64,000 nucleotides of DNA from NCBI RefSeq assembly GCF_025244705.1, contig NZ_CP104207.1:1364001-1428000 (forward strand), given 5' to 3'. This document shows positions 10,083 to 19,348 of the stretch, one piece after another. Under the pieces are notes generated by a model. That model had not been told where the DNA came from. It searched no databases and saw only the letters and a list, made by a program, of their open reading frames with translations. How positions within the stretch are numbered: position 1 is the stretch's first letter; each line of letters opens with the position of its first letter. Origin of the DNA: Sphingopyxis sp. PET50 (GTDB lineage: Bacteria > Pseudomonadota > Alphaproteobacteria > Sphingomonadales > Sphingomonadaceae). The translations under genes and the position numbers were made by a program.

Positions 10083-10173
10083 GGAGCGGTGGCCGAGTGG
10101 TCGAAGGCGCTCGCCTGGAAAGTGAGTATACGTCAAAAGCGTATCGAGGGTTCGAATCCCTCCCGCTCCGCCA
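10083..10173 (+). tRNA. tRNA-Ser(GGA)
   Basis: Acceptor GGAGCGG/CCGCTCC, long variable arm (class II), anticodon loop CTGGAAA giving GGA, T-arm GAGGG-TTCGAAT-CCCTC and encoded CCA at 10171-10173. Reads UCC and UCU. A lower-GC island begins directly after it, and tRNA 3' ends are common insertion sites. Confidence 0.95.
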
Positions 10174-10496
10174 AACACCGCCGATTACCTCATAAATTTG
10201 CCGACTATCTCCTTAATTATCAACCGGATATGCTCTGGCACACGATTGCCTACGTGCAGGGGTTTTCGCACGCCCTACCACCTTGGTTGAAATTGTTCGT
10301 TTTAAGAACGACTTACTGCCAGATGCCGCCGATTTACCTCCGTGCGTGCCTGCCCAGAATTTTCTCTGAGTTTGGGAGCTAGGTCGACGAGTGATAACCG
10401 CTGCAAAAAAGAGCAGCTCGCAAAGTTTCCTGACTGGTCCCTCTGGATAAAAAGGGGTAACTCGTTTCTCACCGTATTATTTGAGCAGTGGGCGAG
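10174..10496. other. Gene-free left edge of the restriction-modification island
   Basis: 323 bases, clearly richer in A+T than the surroundings. I see no convincing gene, integrase or tRNA fragment. It presumably holds the promoter of the following methylase gene, but I cannot point to clear -35 and -10 boxes. Confidence 0.5.
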
Positions 10497-12198
10497 ATGG
10501 CCGAACCGACACCAACGAAGCCAGAAGAAACCGTTAGGCAACAGATCCTCAAGGATTTGATGCGCCTCGGCTGGAAAGAAACGCAGCTTCGTTGGAAGCC
10601 CGAGTGGCAAGTTCCCGACACCCCTCACGACCTGACCAAGCGGGAGCGCGGGCAGAAATATGCGGTGTGCGGTTCGGCGGACTTGGTGGCTTTCGCCGAC
10701 GATAGCGGCGAATGGTATGCTCTTCAGGTCATCTTCGAATTCAAGGCACCAGACATTGCGCACGGCAAGGCGCAACTCTTGCGCTACCTCAGCAATGAAC
10801 CCATGGCCAAAATGGGCTTCTGGACGAACGGAAGCCAAACGCTGGCGGTCTACAAGCGCCACCAGTCGGAATGGGTGTTTGTCGAGAATGCGGGGCTGCC
10901 GCACCCGACTGACGACCTAACTCAGCCGCCAGACGTTCCTCCGACGTGGAACACCATGCGACAGCCGAGCGAAGCCGAACTATCCGGTGCGCTCAAGCGA
11001 CTAGTGGCGACTGTAGTAGTGTCGGACCCCCATGTGGTCAGGCGGGAGGACCAGCTTCGCGAGTTGCTGCATATCCTTCTTGTGAAGCTGGAAAGCGACG
11101 CTATCGCCAGCCGGTCAGCCAACCGTGATAATTCGGTGGATTTCCAGAATCTATGGCGACGCATTAACGAAGGTGGCAATCACGGCAAGCAAAGTCCGCG
11201 AGAGCTACAAAGAATATTTTCATAAGCAGCGTACCAGAATCTTCAATCAGGCAGATCGGGAAGAGCTATTCCTAAGCGACGATACAATTTTCTCTGTTGT
11301 CGCGGAGCTTAGCCCCTTCCGCATCCTGGGAGACGACGTGGATCTTCTGGCGAAGGCGTTCCAGATTTTCCGCACATCGGCCCTGAAGAGCGGCGAAGGG
11401 CAATACCTTACCCCTCTTCGTGTGGTCCGACCCGCCGTGATGGCTATGGAAATCACATCGGGCGACAAGGTGATTGACCCCGCCTGTGGCTCGGGCGCCT
11501 TTGTCGTGGAGGCCTTGCGGCAGGTGGCGCAACGCGAGTTCCCCGGCGATGATGAAGCCTATCATCTGGTGAAGTGGGCAAACGATAACCTCTATGGTGT
11601 GGACAAGGACGACATTGGCGTAAAGCTGACTAAGGCGACCATGGTCGCGATGCGCGACGGCTCGACCCATGTCCTGTTAGGTGACGCAATTCGGACGAAT
11701 CTATGGCCCGCCAAATACCCCAAGCTCGGGCAAGAGTTGGGCACGCCAACAGAAAAGTTCGGCCTTGAGCAATTTACGGTTGTAATCACAAATCCACCTT
11801 TCGGCGAAAGCCTCAAGGTGAAAGCGGCAGACTGCCGAGCGGCGGGCTACACAATTTCCACCTATGCAGCGATGAAAGGTCCGACGGATCATACCGATCT
11901 TGAAATTGGACTGGTCTACCTAGAGCAATGCTACCGACTTCTCCGGGTAGGTGGACGCGTAGGAATAGTTCTGCCAGAGACGTATTTCTTCAGCTACTCC
12001 TACCGTTGGCTTCCCTACTGGTTAAATGGCCGTCTCGCTCTACGCGGAATGCTCAACATTCCTATGGAAGCATTTGAAGAATTCTGCCGAGCGAAAACAA
12101 ACTTCTACATTTTCGAGAAGGTCGGGCACGTGGAAACAGAATTCGATTCCACCACGATTCCCAAGAAAAAGGTCGCGAAAAAAGGGGCAGGCAAATGA
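10497..12198 (+). CDS. Nuclease-DNA adenine methylase fusion of a restriction-modification system (frame corrected)
   Basis: About 566 residues after one frame correction. Residues 1-130 form an HsdR_N-like nuclease domain: the acidic residue in GSADLVAF and the EFK of VIFEFKAPD match a PD-(D/E)XK site. The second half is a class I N6-adenine methylase with motif I DPACGSGAF and catalytic NPPFGES. One chain with nuclease and methylase plus a separate specificity subunit recalls BcgI-type IIB/IIG systems. The frame slips near 11175-11180 (between RRINEGG and TASKVRESYKEYF); this one is not at GCCGGC. The start could also be GTG 10488. Codon use and GC are lower than the neighbours, suggesting transfer. 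No hsdR gene is present nearby, consistent with the fusion doing the cutting. Confidence 0.8.
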
Positions 12199-13178
12199 GC
12201 ATCCGCAAGCCAAGCTGGTTTTCCAGCGACACCATTATGGTCTCGACTGCACCCACATGCGGCCTGACCAAGGGCGGACGCCTACTGCCGATAGTTAATC
12301 CGGCCACCGGCAAGCGGGTGCAGGAGATTGACCCCGAGACCGGGGCCGCCGTGGACGCCATAGACGACAAGCTGAAGGAGGACGCGATAGCCCTTTCAAA
12401 GGGGCAGCAGACCGACACGTTGTCGTTTATCCCTGCCGCTGACATAGACCTCCGGTGCGCTGTTCCGGTCTATTACGATCACCGCTACCGCGACCAGTTC
12501 AACGAAGCGATGAAGCTGCCTCAGTTTGAAGGCTTCGAAGCGGCTTCCATTGGCGCCCTGATCAGCCGGGGCACTTTGACGGTTCGGGGTGGTCATGGAT
12601 CGCCCTCGCAGGACGAACGAATTGGCGATGTTCCCTACATCAAAGTGTCTGACCTTCGCGCCGGGCTGGTTAACATCAACCCGACGAATCGCATTCCCCT
12701 TTCCGTAGCAAAGAAGTTTTGGGGTGGCCCGGAGTCGGGGCTGAAGGCATTTGACCTGTTGTGCCCGGAGCGAACGTCCAAAAACATTGGCGACTTCTGC
12801 ATTCTATTGCCGGGACAGGAACGGGTCGTAACAACGAAAGAGGTCATCGTTCTTCGTCCCGGTCCGAGGGCGAACTTCGATCCGTTCTACCTGCTTTGGG
12901 CTCTGTCGCTAAAGGTGGTCCGCGATCAGTGGCGTCGCATTATCTTCATGCAAACGAATCGGGAAGACGTAGGTAAGCGCTATCTCGAAATTCTGCTTCC
13001 GGTGCCGCCCACAGGCAAACGTGCGAACGAGGTTTCGCAGCCGTTTCGCACCTACTACCAGACGCTTGCGGCAGCTCGTTCGTCCTTATCCGACTATCTT
13101 AATCAAGATAAGCAGCACCATTTTTTCGTGTCTGGTGCCGAAGAGCTTGTGGCTGCGGATAGTGGCTTTGATGAATGA
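12195..13178 (+). CDS. DNA-specificity (S) subunit of the restriction-modification system
   Basis: 327 residues, start ATG overlapping the methylase stop (ATGA), so translation is probably coupled. The first 75 residues (SSDTIMVSTAPTCGLTKGG, then IDDKLKED) resemble the C-terminal tail usually found on HsdM-type methylases, not a target recognition domain. From about residue 110 a half-specificity unit follows: EAASIGALISRGTLTVRGG, VPYIKVSDLRAGLVN, then VIVLRPGPRANFDPFYLLWAL, with the YIKVSDL motif typical of HsdS. Only one target recognition domain is seen, so it may act as a dimer, as in half-S systems. The recognition sequence cannot be predicted. It ends 146 bases before the efflux operon, which has normal GC. 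Confidence 0.75.
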   Translation: MSIRKPSWFSSDTIMVSTAPTCGLTKGGRLLPIVNPATGKRVQEIDPETGAAVDAIDDKLKEDAIALSKGQQTDTLSFIPAADIDLRCAVPVYYDHRYRDQFNEAMKLPQFEGFEAASIGALISRGTLTVRGGHGSPSQDERIGDVPYIKVSDLRAGLVNINPTNRIPLSVAKKFWGGPESGLKAFDLLCPERTSKNIGDFCILLPGQERVVTTKEVIVLRPGPRANFDPFYLLWALSLKVVRDQWRRIIFMQTNREDVGKRYLEILLPVPPTGKRANEVSQPFRTYYQTLAAARSSLSDYLNQDKQHHFFVSGAEELVAADSGFDE

Positions 13179-13324
13179 AGAATCTTCGATAATGCTCACC
13201 CGCACGGAACGAGTTTGACTGATAGCTTCGGGTTCGAGACCAGCAATTCGCTCCTGCCGCAATTTTGGAGGGCTATAGCGTAGGTGTAGTTCTCTGTTTC
13301 TTCGGCTTCGGTCCGCCAACTGCC

Positions 13325-14725
13325 TCAGTTTTCCTGCACCCCGTCATCGCCGAGCGTGCGGTACAGCGTGATCCGGTTGCGGATCGCGGCGAGTTCGACC
13401 GCGATCTGCGCGCGCCGCGCGCTGTAGAGGCTGCGCTGCGCGTCGAGACTCGACAGGAAGCTGTCGATGCCGCCGCGGTAGCGCGCCTCGGTCAGCCGCG
13501 CCGTGTCGGCGGCGGCATCGGTGTTGGCGCGGGCGGCGCGGAGGCGTTCGCCGAGCGTACCCTGATCGGCGAGCGCGTCGGCGACTTCGCGGAACGCGGT
13601 CTGGATCGCGCGCTCGTAGCTGGCAAGCGCCGCATCGCGCTGCGCCTCGCTGACCGCGACGCCCGCGCGGCGCCCGCCCGCGTCGAAGATCGACAGGCTG
13701 GCATCGGCGCCCGCGCTGAAACGGAAGGCGTCGCCGGTGAACAGCGAGCCCAGCGCATCGCTCGCGAAACCGAGCAGCCCGGTCAGCGAGATCGTCGGGA
13801 ACAGCCGCGCGCGCGCCACGCCGATGTCGGCATTGGCGGCGCGCAGCAGATATTCGGCCTCGACCACATCGGGGCGGCGCAGCAATATTTCGGAGCTGGT
13901 GCCCGCGGGCAGCGTCGCGATCGACGCGCCGACCTCGTCGAGGTCCTGCGGCAGCAGCGCCTTGTCGTAATCGGCGCCGACAAGCAGGCGGATCAGATTT
14001 TCGTCCTGAGCGACGGCCGCGGTCTGCAGCGCGAGGTCGCCTTCGGCGGTCGCGAGGATCTGTTCGGCCTGGCGCAGGTCGGTGCGCGGCGCGACGCCGC
14101 CATCGAGCCGCGCGCGGGTCAGGGCGACGCTGCGCCGCGCGTTTTCGGCGGTGTCGCGCGCGATGGCGAGCAGTTCGCGGTCGGCGGCATGGTTCGCCCA
14201 CGCTTCCGACAGATCGGCGATCAGCGACAGGCGCACCGTGCGCGCGACCGCTTCGGTCGCCAGTGCCCGGTCGCGCTCGGCGGCGGTGGCATTGGCGAGC
14301 CGTCCGAACAGGTCGAGCTCGAACGCCGACACACCCGCCTGCAACGCATAGCTTTCACGTCCGCGGGTCGCGACGCCGCCCGACACGCCGCCGTCGGAGT
14401 AGTCCGCCGATCCGCTGACGCCGATCGCCGGGAATTGCGCCGAGCGCGTCACCCGGACCTGCGCCCGCGCCGCCGCGACATTGGCGGCGGCGACGCGCAG
14501 GTCGCGGTTGTTGGCGAGCGCCTGCTCGATCAGCGCCTGCAGGCGCGCGTCGCGGAACAGCGCGGCCAGCGCCACGCGCGGCAGCGCCGCCTCGCTTTGC
14601 GCGAGGTAGGCGTCGCCCACCGGCCACGACATCGGCACCGGCGGCGCCGGCTGCACATATTTGGGCGCCAGCGAACAGGCGCCAAGCGCCAGCGTCGCGG
14701 CGGTCAGGAACAGGCGGCGCGTCAC
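13325..14725 (-). CDS. Outer-membrane efflux lipoprotein, OprM/NodT family
   Basis: About 466 residues, GTG start overlapping the pump gene stop by four bases. N-terminus VTRRLFLTAATLALGACSLAP has a lipobox LGAC, so it is a lipoprotein. The two-repeat OEP fold is seen in NNRDLRVAAANVAAARAQVRV and the second repeat SYERAIQTAFREVADALADQ. RRPDVVEAEYLLRAANADIG is a hallmark of the NodT/OprM family. It forms the trimeric outer-membrane tunnel of the RND pump encoded upstream. It is the last gene of the three-gene operon. The frame is intact. Confidence 0.92.
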   Translation of the reverse strand: MTRRLFLTAATLALGACSLAPKYVQPAPPVPMSWPVGDAYLAQSEAALPRVALAALFRDARLQALIEQALANNRDLRVAAANVAAARAQVRVTRSAQFPAIGVSGSADYSDGGVSGGVATRGRESYALQAGVSAFELDLFGRLANATAAERDRALATEAVARTVRLSLIADLSEAWANHAADRELLAIARDTAENARRSVALTRARLDGGVAPRTDLRQAEQILATAEGDLALQTAAVAQDENLIRLLVGADYDKALLPQDLDEVGASIATLPAGTSSEILLRRPDVVEAEYLLRAANADIGVARARLFPTISLTGLLGFASDALGSLFTGDAFRFSAGADASLSIFDAGGRRAGVAVSEAQRDAALASYERAIQTAFREVADALADQGTLGERLRAARANTDAAADTARLTEARYRGGIDSFLSSLDAQRSLYSARRAQIAVELAAIRNRITLYRTLGDDGVQEN

Positions 14726-17700
14726 GCGGTGGCCGCCTTGTCGCCCCGGCGGCGGCCGATCCATTCGCGCGCCGCTTTCAGCCCGTCGCGCACGCCCCTC
14801 CTGACGAGGACGAAGAAGAGCGGGATGAAGAAGATCGCGAGGAAAGCGGCGGTCAGCATCCCGCCGATCACGGCGGTGCCGATCGCGACGCGGCTGTTGG
14901 CGCCCGCGCCGGTGGCGATTGCGAGCGGCAGCACGCCGAAGATGAAGGCGAAGCTGGTCATCAGGATCGGGCGCAGGCGGATGCGCGCCGCCGCGACCGC
15001 GGCTTCGATCACGCGCTTGCCCTTGCGCTCCTCCTGCTCGGCGAACTCGATCATCAGGATGGCGTTCTTCGCCGCCAGCCCCATCGTCGTCAGCAGCCCG
15101 ATCTGCAGATAGACGTCGTTCTCCAGCCCGCGCAGCGTCACCGCGACCACCGCGCCGATCAGCCCCAGCGGAATGACGAGCAGCACCGCGAGCGGGATCG
15201 TCCAGCTTTCATAGAGCGCGGCGAGGCAGAGGAATACGACGAGCAGCGAGATGGCATAGAGGAAAGGCGCCTGTCCCGACGACAGCCGCTCCTGATAGGA
15301 GGAACCCGACCAGGCGACGCTCGTCCCGGGGATCTCGGCCGCCATCCGCTCCATCTCGTCCATCGCCTCGCCCGAACTCGTGCCCTCGGCGGGCTGGCCC
15401 GATATTTCGAAGGCGGGCACGCCCTGGAAGCGCGAACTGCTGCTCGGCGTCGTCGACCAGCCGGTCCTGGCAAAGGCCGAGAAAGGCGACATCTCGCCAT
15501 CGGCCGAGCGGACATACCATTGGGCCAGATCCTCGGGCCGCGAGCGATAGGGCGCATCGCCCTGGACATAGACGCGCTTGACGCGCCCCTTGTCGATGAA
15601 GTCGTTGACGTAGCGGCCGCCCCAGGCGGTCGCCAGCGTCGCATTGACGTCGCTGTTGTTGAGGCCATAGGCGGTTAGCCGCTGCGTATCGATATCGACC
15701 TTGAGCGTCGCAACGTCGGGCAGGTCCGACAGGCGCACCGAGGTCAGCTTGGGGTTCGCATTCGCCATCGCGAGCAGCTTTTCGCGCGCGGCGACGAATT
15801 CGTCGCGGCTCATGCCGCTGCGGTTCTGGAACTGCATGGTGAAGCCCGCCGAATCGCCGAGCCCGCGTACCGCCCCCGGAACGAGCGCGAAAATCTGGGC
15901 ATCGCGCAGCCCGCCCAGTGCCTTGCGCGCACGGTCGGCGATCGCATCGGCGCTGTTCTCCTTGCCCGGGCGATCGTCCCAATGGACGAGGTTGACGAAA
16001 CCCTGCCCGGTGTTCTGCCCCGCCGCGGCGCCGCCCCCGCCGCCCGCGATCAGGAACAGCGCGCCGGTGTTCGCCTTCTCCTCGGTCAGCATATATTTTT
16101 CGATCGCGTCGCGAACCTCGAGCGTGCGCCCCTGCGTCGCGCCGGCGGGAAGCCGGAACTGGATCTGGACGCGCCCCTGATCCTCGTTGGGCAGGAAACC
16201 GCCGGGAAGACGCAGGAACAGCAAGGCAAGCGCGGCAAACAGAAGAACGTAAAGGCCGAGGAAGAGCCATTTGCGGTCGACCACCTTGGTGACGCTGCCG
16301 ACATAGCGCTCGACGACGCGGTCGAAGCGAGTGTTGAACCCGTCCTTCGCCCGTTCGAGCCACGCCCTGGCGCCCGCGAAGCGTCCGGTCGCGGGGGCCG
16401 CGTCGCCGTGGCTCTTGGGCTTGAGCAAGGTCGAGGTCAGCGCGGGGCTCAGGATCAGCGCGACGAGCACCGACAGCGTCATCGCCGATATGATGGTGAC
16501 CGAGAACTGGCGATAGATGACCCCGGTCGATCCGCCGAAAAAGGCCATCGGCAGGAACACCGCCGACAGCACCAGCGCGATCGCGACCAGCGCGACCTGC
16601 AATTCCTGCATCGACTGGATCGTCGCCTCGCGCGCCGACATTTCGGGATGCTCTTCCATCAACCGCTCGACATTCTCGACGACGACGATCGCGTCATCGA
16701 CGAGCAGGCCGATGGCGAGCGTCAGCCCGAACAGCGTCAGCGTGTTGATGCTGAACCCCAATATATAGAAGACGGCGAATGTCCCGAGCAGCACCACCGG
16801 CACCGCGATCGCCGGGATCAGCACCGCGCGCCAGCTCTGCAGGAACACGAACATGACGAGGATGACGAGCAGGATCGCCTCCAACAGCGACTTCTGCACC
16901 TCGCTCACCGACAGCTTGATGAAGGCGGTCGAGTCGTTCGCGTAGGAATAGGTCAGCCCGTCGGGGAAGTCGGCGGCGAGTTCGGCCATGCGCGCCTTGA
17001 CCCGGTCGGCGGTTTCGAGCGCGTCGGAGCCCGGCGATAGCGAGATCGACATGCCGGCGCCCGGATGCCCGTTGATGCGGCTGATCACAGCGTAGCTTTC
17101 GGCGCCGACCTCGACCCGCGCGACGTCCTTGATCCGCACCGTCGATCCGTCGGGCAGCGTCTTGAGCACGATATTCTCGAACTCGGGGACGGTCTGCATC
17201 CGCGACTGCGCGGTCACCGTGGCGTTGAGCATCTGACCCTGCTGCGACGGCAGGCCGCCCACCTCGCCCGCCGCGACCTCGCTGTTCTGCGCGCTGATCG
17301 CCGAAATGACGTCGCTCGGCATCAGCGCCACCGCGGCGAGCCGCTGCGGGTTGAGCCAGATGCGCATCGCGTGCGGGCCGCCGAAGATATTGACCTCGCC
17401 GACCCCCTCGACGCGCGACAGCGGGTCCTGGATGTTCGACGCCATATAGTCGGACACGTCCTGATTAACGCGCGTGTCGGTCTCGTCATAGACGCCGACG
17501 AGCAGCAGCGTGTCCGAATTGGCCTTGGTGACGCGGATGCCCTGCGCCTGCACCTGCTGCGGCAGGCGCGACAGCGCCGACTGGATCTTGTTCTGAACCT
17601 GCACCTGCGCGATGTCGGGGTCGGTCCCCTTGGCGAAGATCGCGGTGATGTTCGCCTGCCCGCGCGAACTCGACTGCGAGCTGAAATAAAGCAGCCCGTC

Positions 17701-17916
17701 GATCCCGGTGAGCTGCTGTTCCAGCACCTGGGTGACGCTGTTCTCGATCGTCTCGGCCGATGCGCCCGGATAGGTAGCGCGGATATTGACCTGCGCCGGC
17801 GCGATGTCGGGATATTGCTCGATCGGCAGCAGGTTGAGCGCGCCGAAACCGCCGAGCATGACGATGATCGCCAGCACCCAGGCAAAGATCGGGCGGTCGA
17901 TGAACAGGCGTGACAT
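14722..17916 (-). CDS. RND multidrug efflux pump, HAE1 (AcrB/MexB) family
   Basis: 1064 residues, the usual length. It opens MSRLFIDRPIFAWVLAIIVML and has 12 membrane segments with two large periplasmic loops. The proton-relay acidic pair is in GLLVDDAIVVVENVER (residues near 400), and the second half has GLAAKNAILMIEFA with its conserved Lys. The Phe-rich substrate pocket region and the GGAAAGQNTGQGF loop fit HAE1. It exports hydrophobic drugs, using the proton gradient, through the fusion protein and OprM-like channel encoded beside it. It is the one large gene here that contains intact GCCGGC sites and no break. A six-base gap separates it from the fusion protein gene. Confidence 0.95.
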   Translation of the reverse strand: MSRLFIDRPIFAWVLAIIVMLGGFGALNLLPIEQYPDIAPAQVNIRATYPGASAETIENSVTQVLEQQLTGIDGLLYFSSQSSSRGQANITAIFAKGTDPDIAQVQVQNKIQSALSRLPQQVQAQGIRVTKANSDTLLLVGVYDETDTRVNQDVSDYMASNIQDPLSRVEGVGEVNIFGGPHAMRIWLNPQRLAAVALMPSDVISAISAQNSEVAAGEVGGLPSQQGQMLNATVTAQSRMQTVPEFENIVLKTLPDGSTVRIKDVARVEVGAESYAVISRINGHPGAGMSISLSPGSDALETADRVKARMAELAADFPDGLTYSYANDSTAFIKLSVSEVQKSLLEAILLVILVMFVFLQSWRAVLIPAIAVPVVLLGTFAVFYILGFSINTLTLFGLTLAIGLLVDDAIVVVENVERLMEEHPEMSAREATIQSMQELQVALVAIALVLSAVFLPMAFFGGSTGVIYRQFSVTIISAMTLSVLVALILSPALTSTLLKPKSHGDAAPATGRFAGARAWLERAKDGFNTRFDRVVERYVGSVTKVVDRKWLFLGLYVLLFAALALLFLRLPGGFLPNEDQGRVQIQFRLPAGATQGRTLEVRDAIEKYMLTEEKANTGALFLIAGGGGGAAAGQNTGQGFVNLVHWDDRPGKENSADAIADRARKALGGLRDAQIFALVPGAVRGLGDSAGFTMQFQNRSGMSRDEFVAAREKLLAMANANPKLTSVRLSDLPDVATLKVDIDTQRLTAYGLNNSDVNATLATAWGGRYVNDFIDKGRVKRVYVQGDAPYRSRPEDLAQWYVRSADGEMSPFSAFARTGWSTTPSSSSRFQGVPAFEISGQPAEGTSSGEAMDEMERMAAEIPGTSVAWSGSSYQERLSSGQAPFLYAISLLVVFLCLAALYESWTIPLAVLLVIPLGLIGAVVAVTLRGLENDVYLQIGLLTTMGLAAKNAILMIEFAEQEERKGKRVIEAAVAAARIRLRPILMTSFAFIFGVLPLAIATGAGANSRVAIGTAVIGGMLTAAFLAIFFIPLFFVLVRRGVRDGLKAAREWIGRRRGDKAATA

Positions 17917-17922
17917 GGGCGG

Positions 17923-19117
17923 TCAGCTACCCTTCTTCGCCGGTCCGCCCGCTTCGGTCCCCTTGAGCGCCCCGACCCGCTGCGCGCTGCCCGCCGCGAC
18001 CGGACGGATCGGTTGTCCGGCGCGCAGATTGCCCAGGCCCTGGCTGATCACCTTGTCACCCGGCTTCAGCCCCTCGGTGACAATCCAGTCGGTGCCGAGC
18101 GTGCGGTCGGCGGTGACCTTGCGGCGCTCCGCCTTATTGCCCTTGCCGACCAGATAAACGAAGGCCGATCCGTCGAAATCGCGCTGCAGCGCCGCCTGCG
18201 GAACGCGGAAAGCGTTCGCTTCGACGGCCTGGTCGAACACTGCCTTCACGAACATGCCGGGAAGCAGCGTCCCTTGCGGATTGGGAAAGCGAGCGCGCAG
18301 CGTCACCGTGCCGGTTGCCTCGCTGACCACCGCTTCGGAAAATTCGATCGTCCCCGCAAAGCCATAGGCGCTGCCGTCCTCGAGCCGCAGCCGCACGCTC
18401 GTGCTGCCCGGCTGAACGCCCCCGCTGGCGATCGACTGACGCAGCGCAGTCAGTTCCGCACTCGATTGCTGCATGTCGACATAGATGGGATCGGTGCTCT
18501 GGATGACCGCCAGCGGATCGGCCTGGTTCGCGTTGACCAGCGCGCCCGCCGTGAACAAGGTGCGGCCGATGCGGCCGCTGATCGGGGCGGTGATCGTCGT
18601 ATAGCGCAGATTGATCCGCGCGGTTTCGAGCGCCGCGGCATTTTGCGCGACGACGGCGTTGGCGACCCGCGCCTGCGCCGCGGCGTCGGTATAATCCTGC
18701 TTGGCGATCGCCTCCATCTCGGCAAGCGGACGGAAACGGTCGGCCTTGACCTTCGCGGCCTCGGCGCTCGCGCGCGCGCTCGACAGATTGGCCGCGGCTT
18801 GGTCGACCGCGGCGCGGTACAGGCTGGCGTCGACCTGGAACAGCGGCTGCCCGGCCCGCACATAACTGCCCTGCTCGAAAAGGCGGCGGCGGATGATGCC
18901 GTTGATCTGCGGCCGCACTTCGCTGGTCTCGAAGGCCACGGTACGCCCGCCGAGTTCGATCGGCACCGGCACCGTTCCCGGTTGCGCGACGATATAGCCG
19001 ACCTGCGGCGGCTGGCGATTGCCGTTCCCCTCGTCGCCGCCCGAACAGCCGCATGAGCAAGGCCATTGCCACGCAGATAGCGCCGAGGCGAATGCCCGGC
19101 AGCCCTGATACGATCAT
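17923..19117 (-). CDS. RND membrane fusion lipoprotein, AcrA/MexA family (frame corrected)
   Basis: About 398 residues. After correction the N-terminus reads MIVSGLPGIRLGAICVAMAL then LAGCSGGDEG, an ideal lipobox. The text instead has GCCGCAT at 19048-19054 where GCCGGC belongs, which hides the lipobox in another frame. Next come the barrel-sandwich halves (QINGIIRRRLFEQGSYVRAG and TITAPISGRIGRTLF), a helical hairpin and the beta-barrel. It links the pump and the outer-membrane channel in the periplasm. It is first in the operon, transcribed leftwards. No TetR-type repressor lies immediately next to it. Confidence 0.9.
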
Positions 19118-19348
19118 TCGACGAACCTTTTCCGGCTTGGGGAGAGCCTGTTTCCCATATCCTTCAGCAAATTGGGCGGCGCAGCGCAATGCCTGTGGTT
19201 ACGATTGCGACAAGTTGCGACAAAATAGATTTGCCGCCGCCCGATCGCAAAAGGTCGTGGCGGCGGAATTTTTTCCAAGGTCCGGTGCCGACGGCTCCGT
19301 CCTGAAATTGTTGCGGGACCCATCCCGCCCGATTTCAAGAGGATTTTC

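Noticed and set aside
10497..13178. The island's restriction-modification system as the source of the GCCGGC modification
   Set aside because: Its methylase has an NPPF motif and methylates adenine, and GCCGGC contains no adenine.
13265..15112. Long plus-strand open frame opposite the efflux genes
   Set aside because: Low-complexity shadow of the OprM- and RND-type genes.
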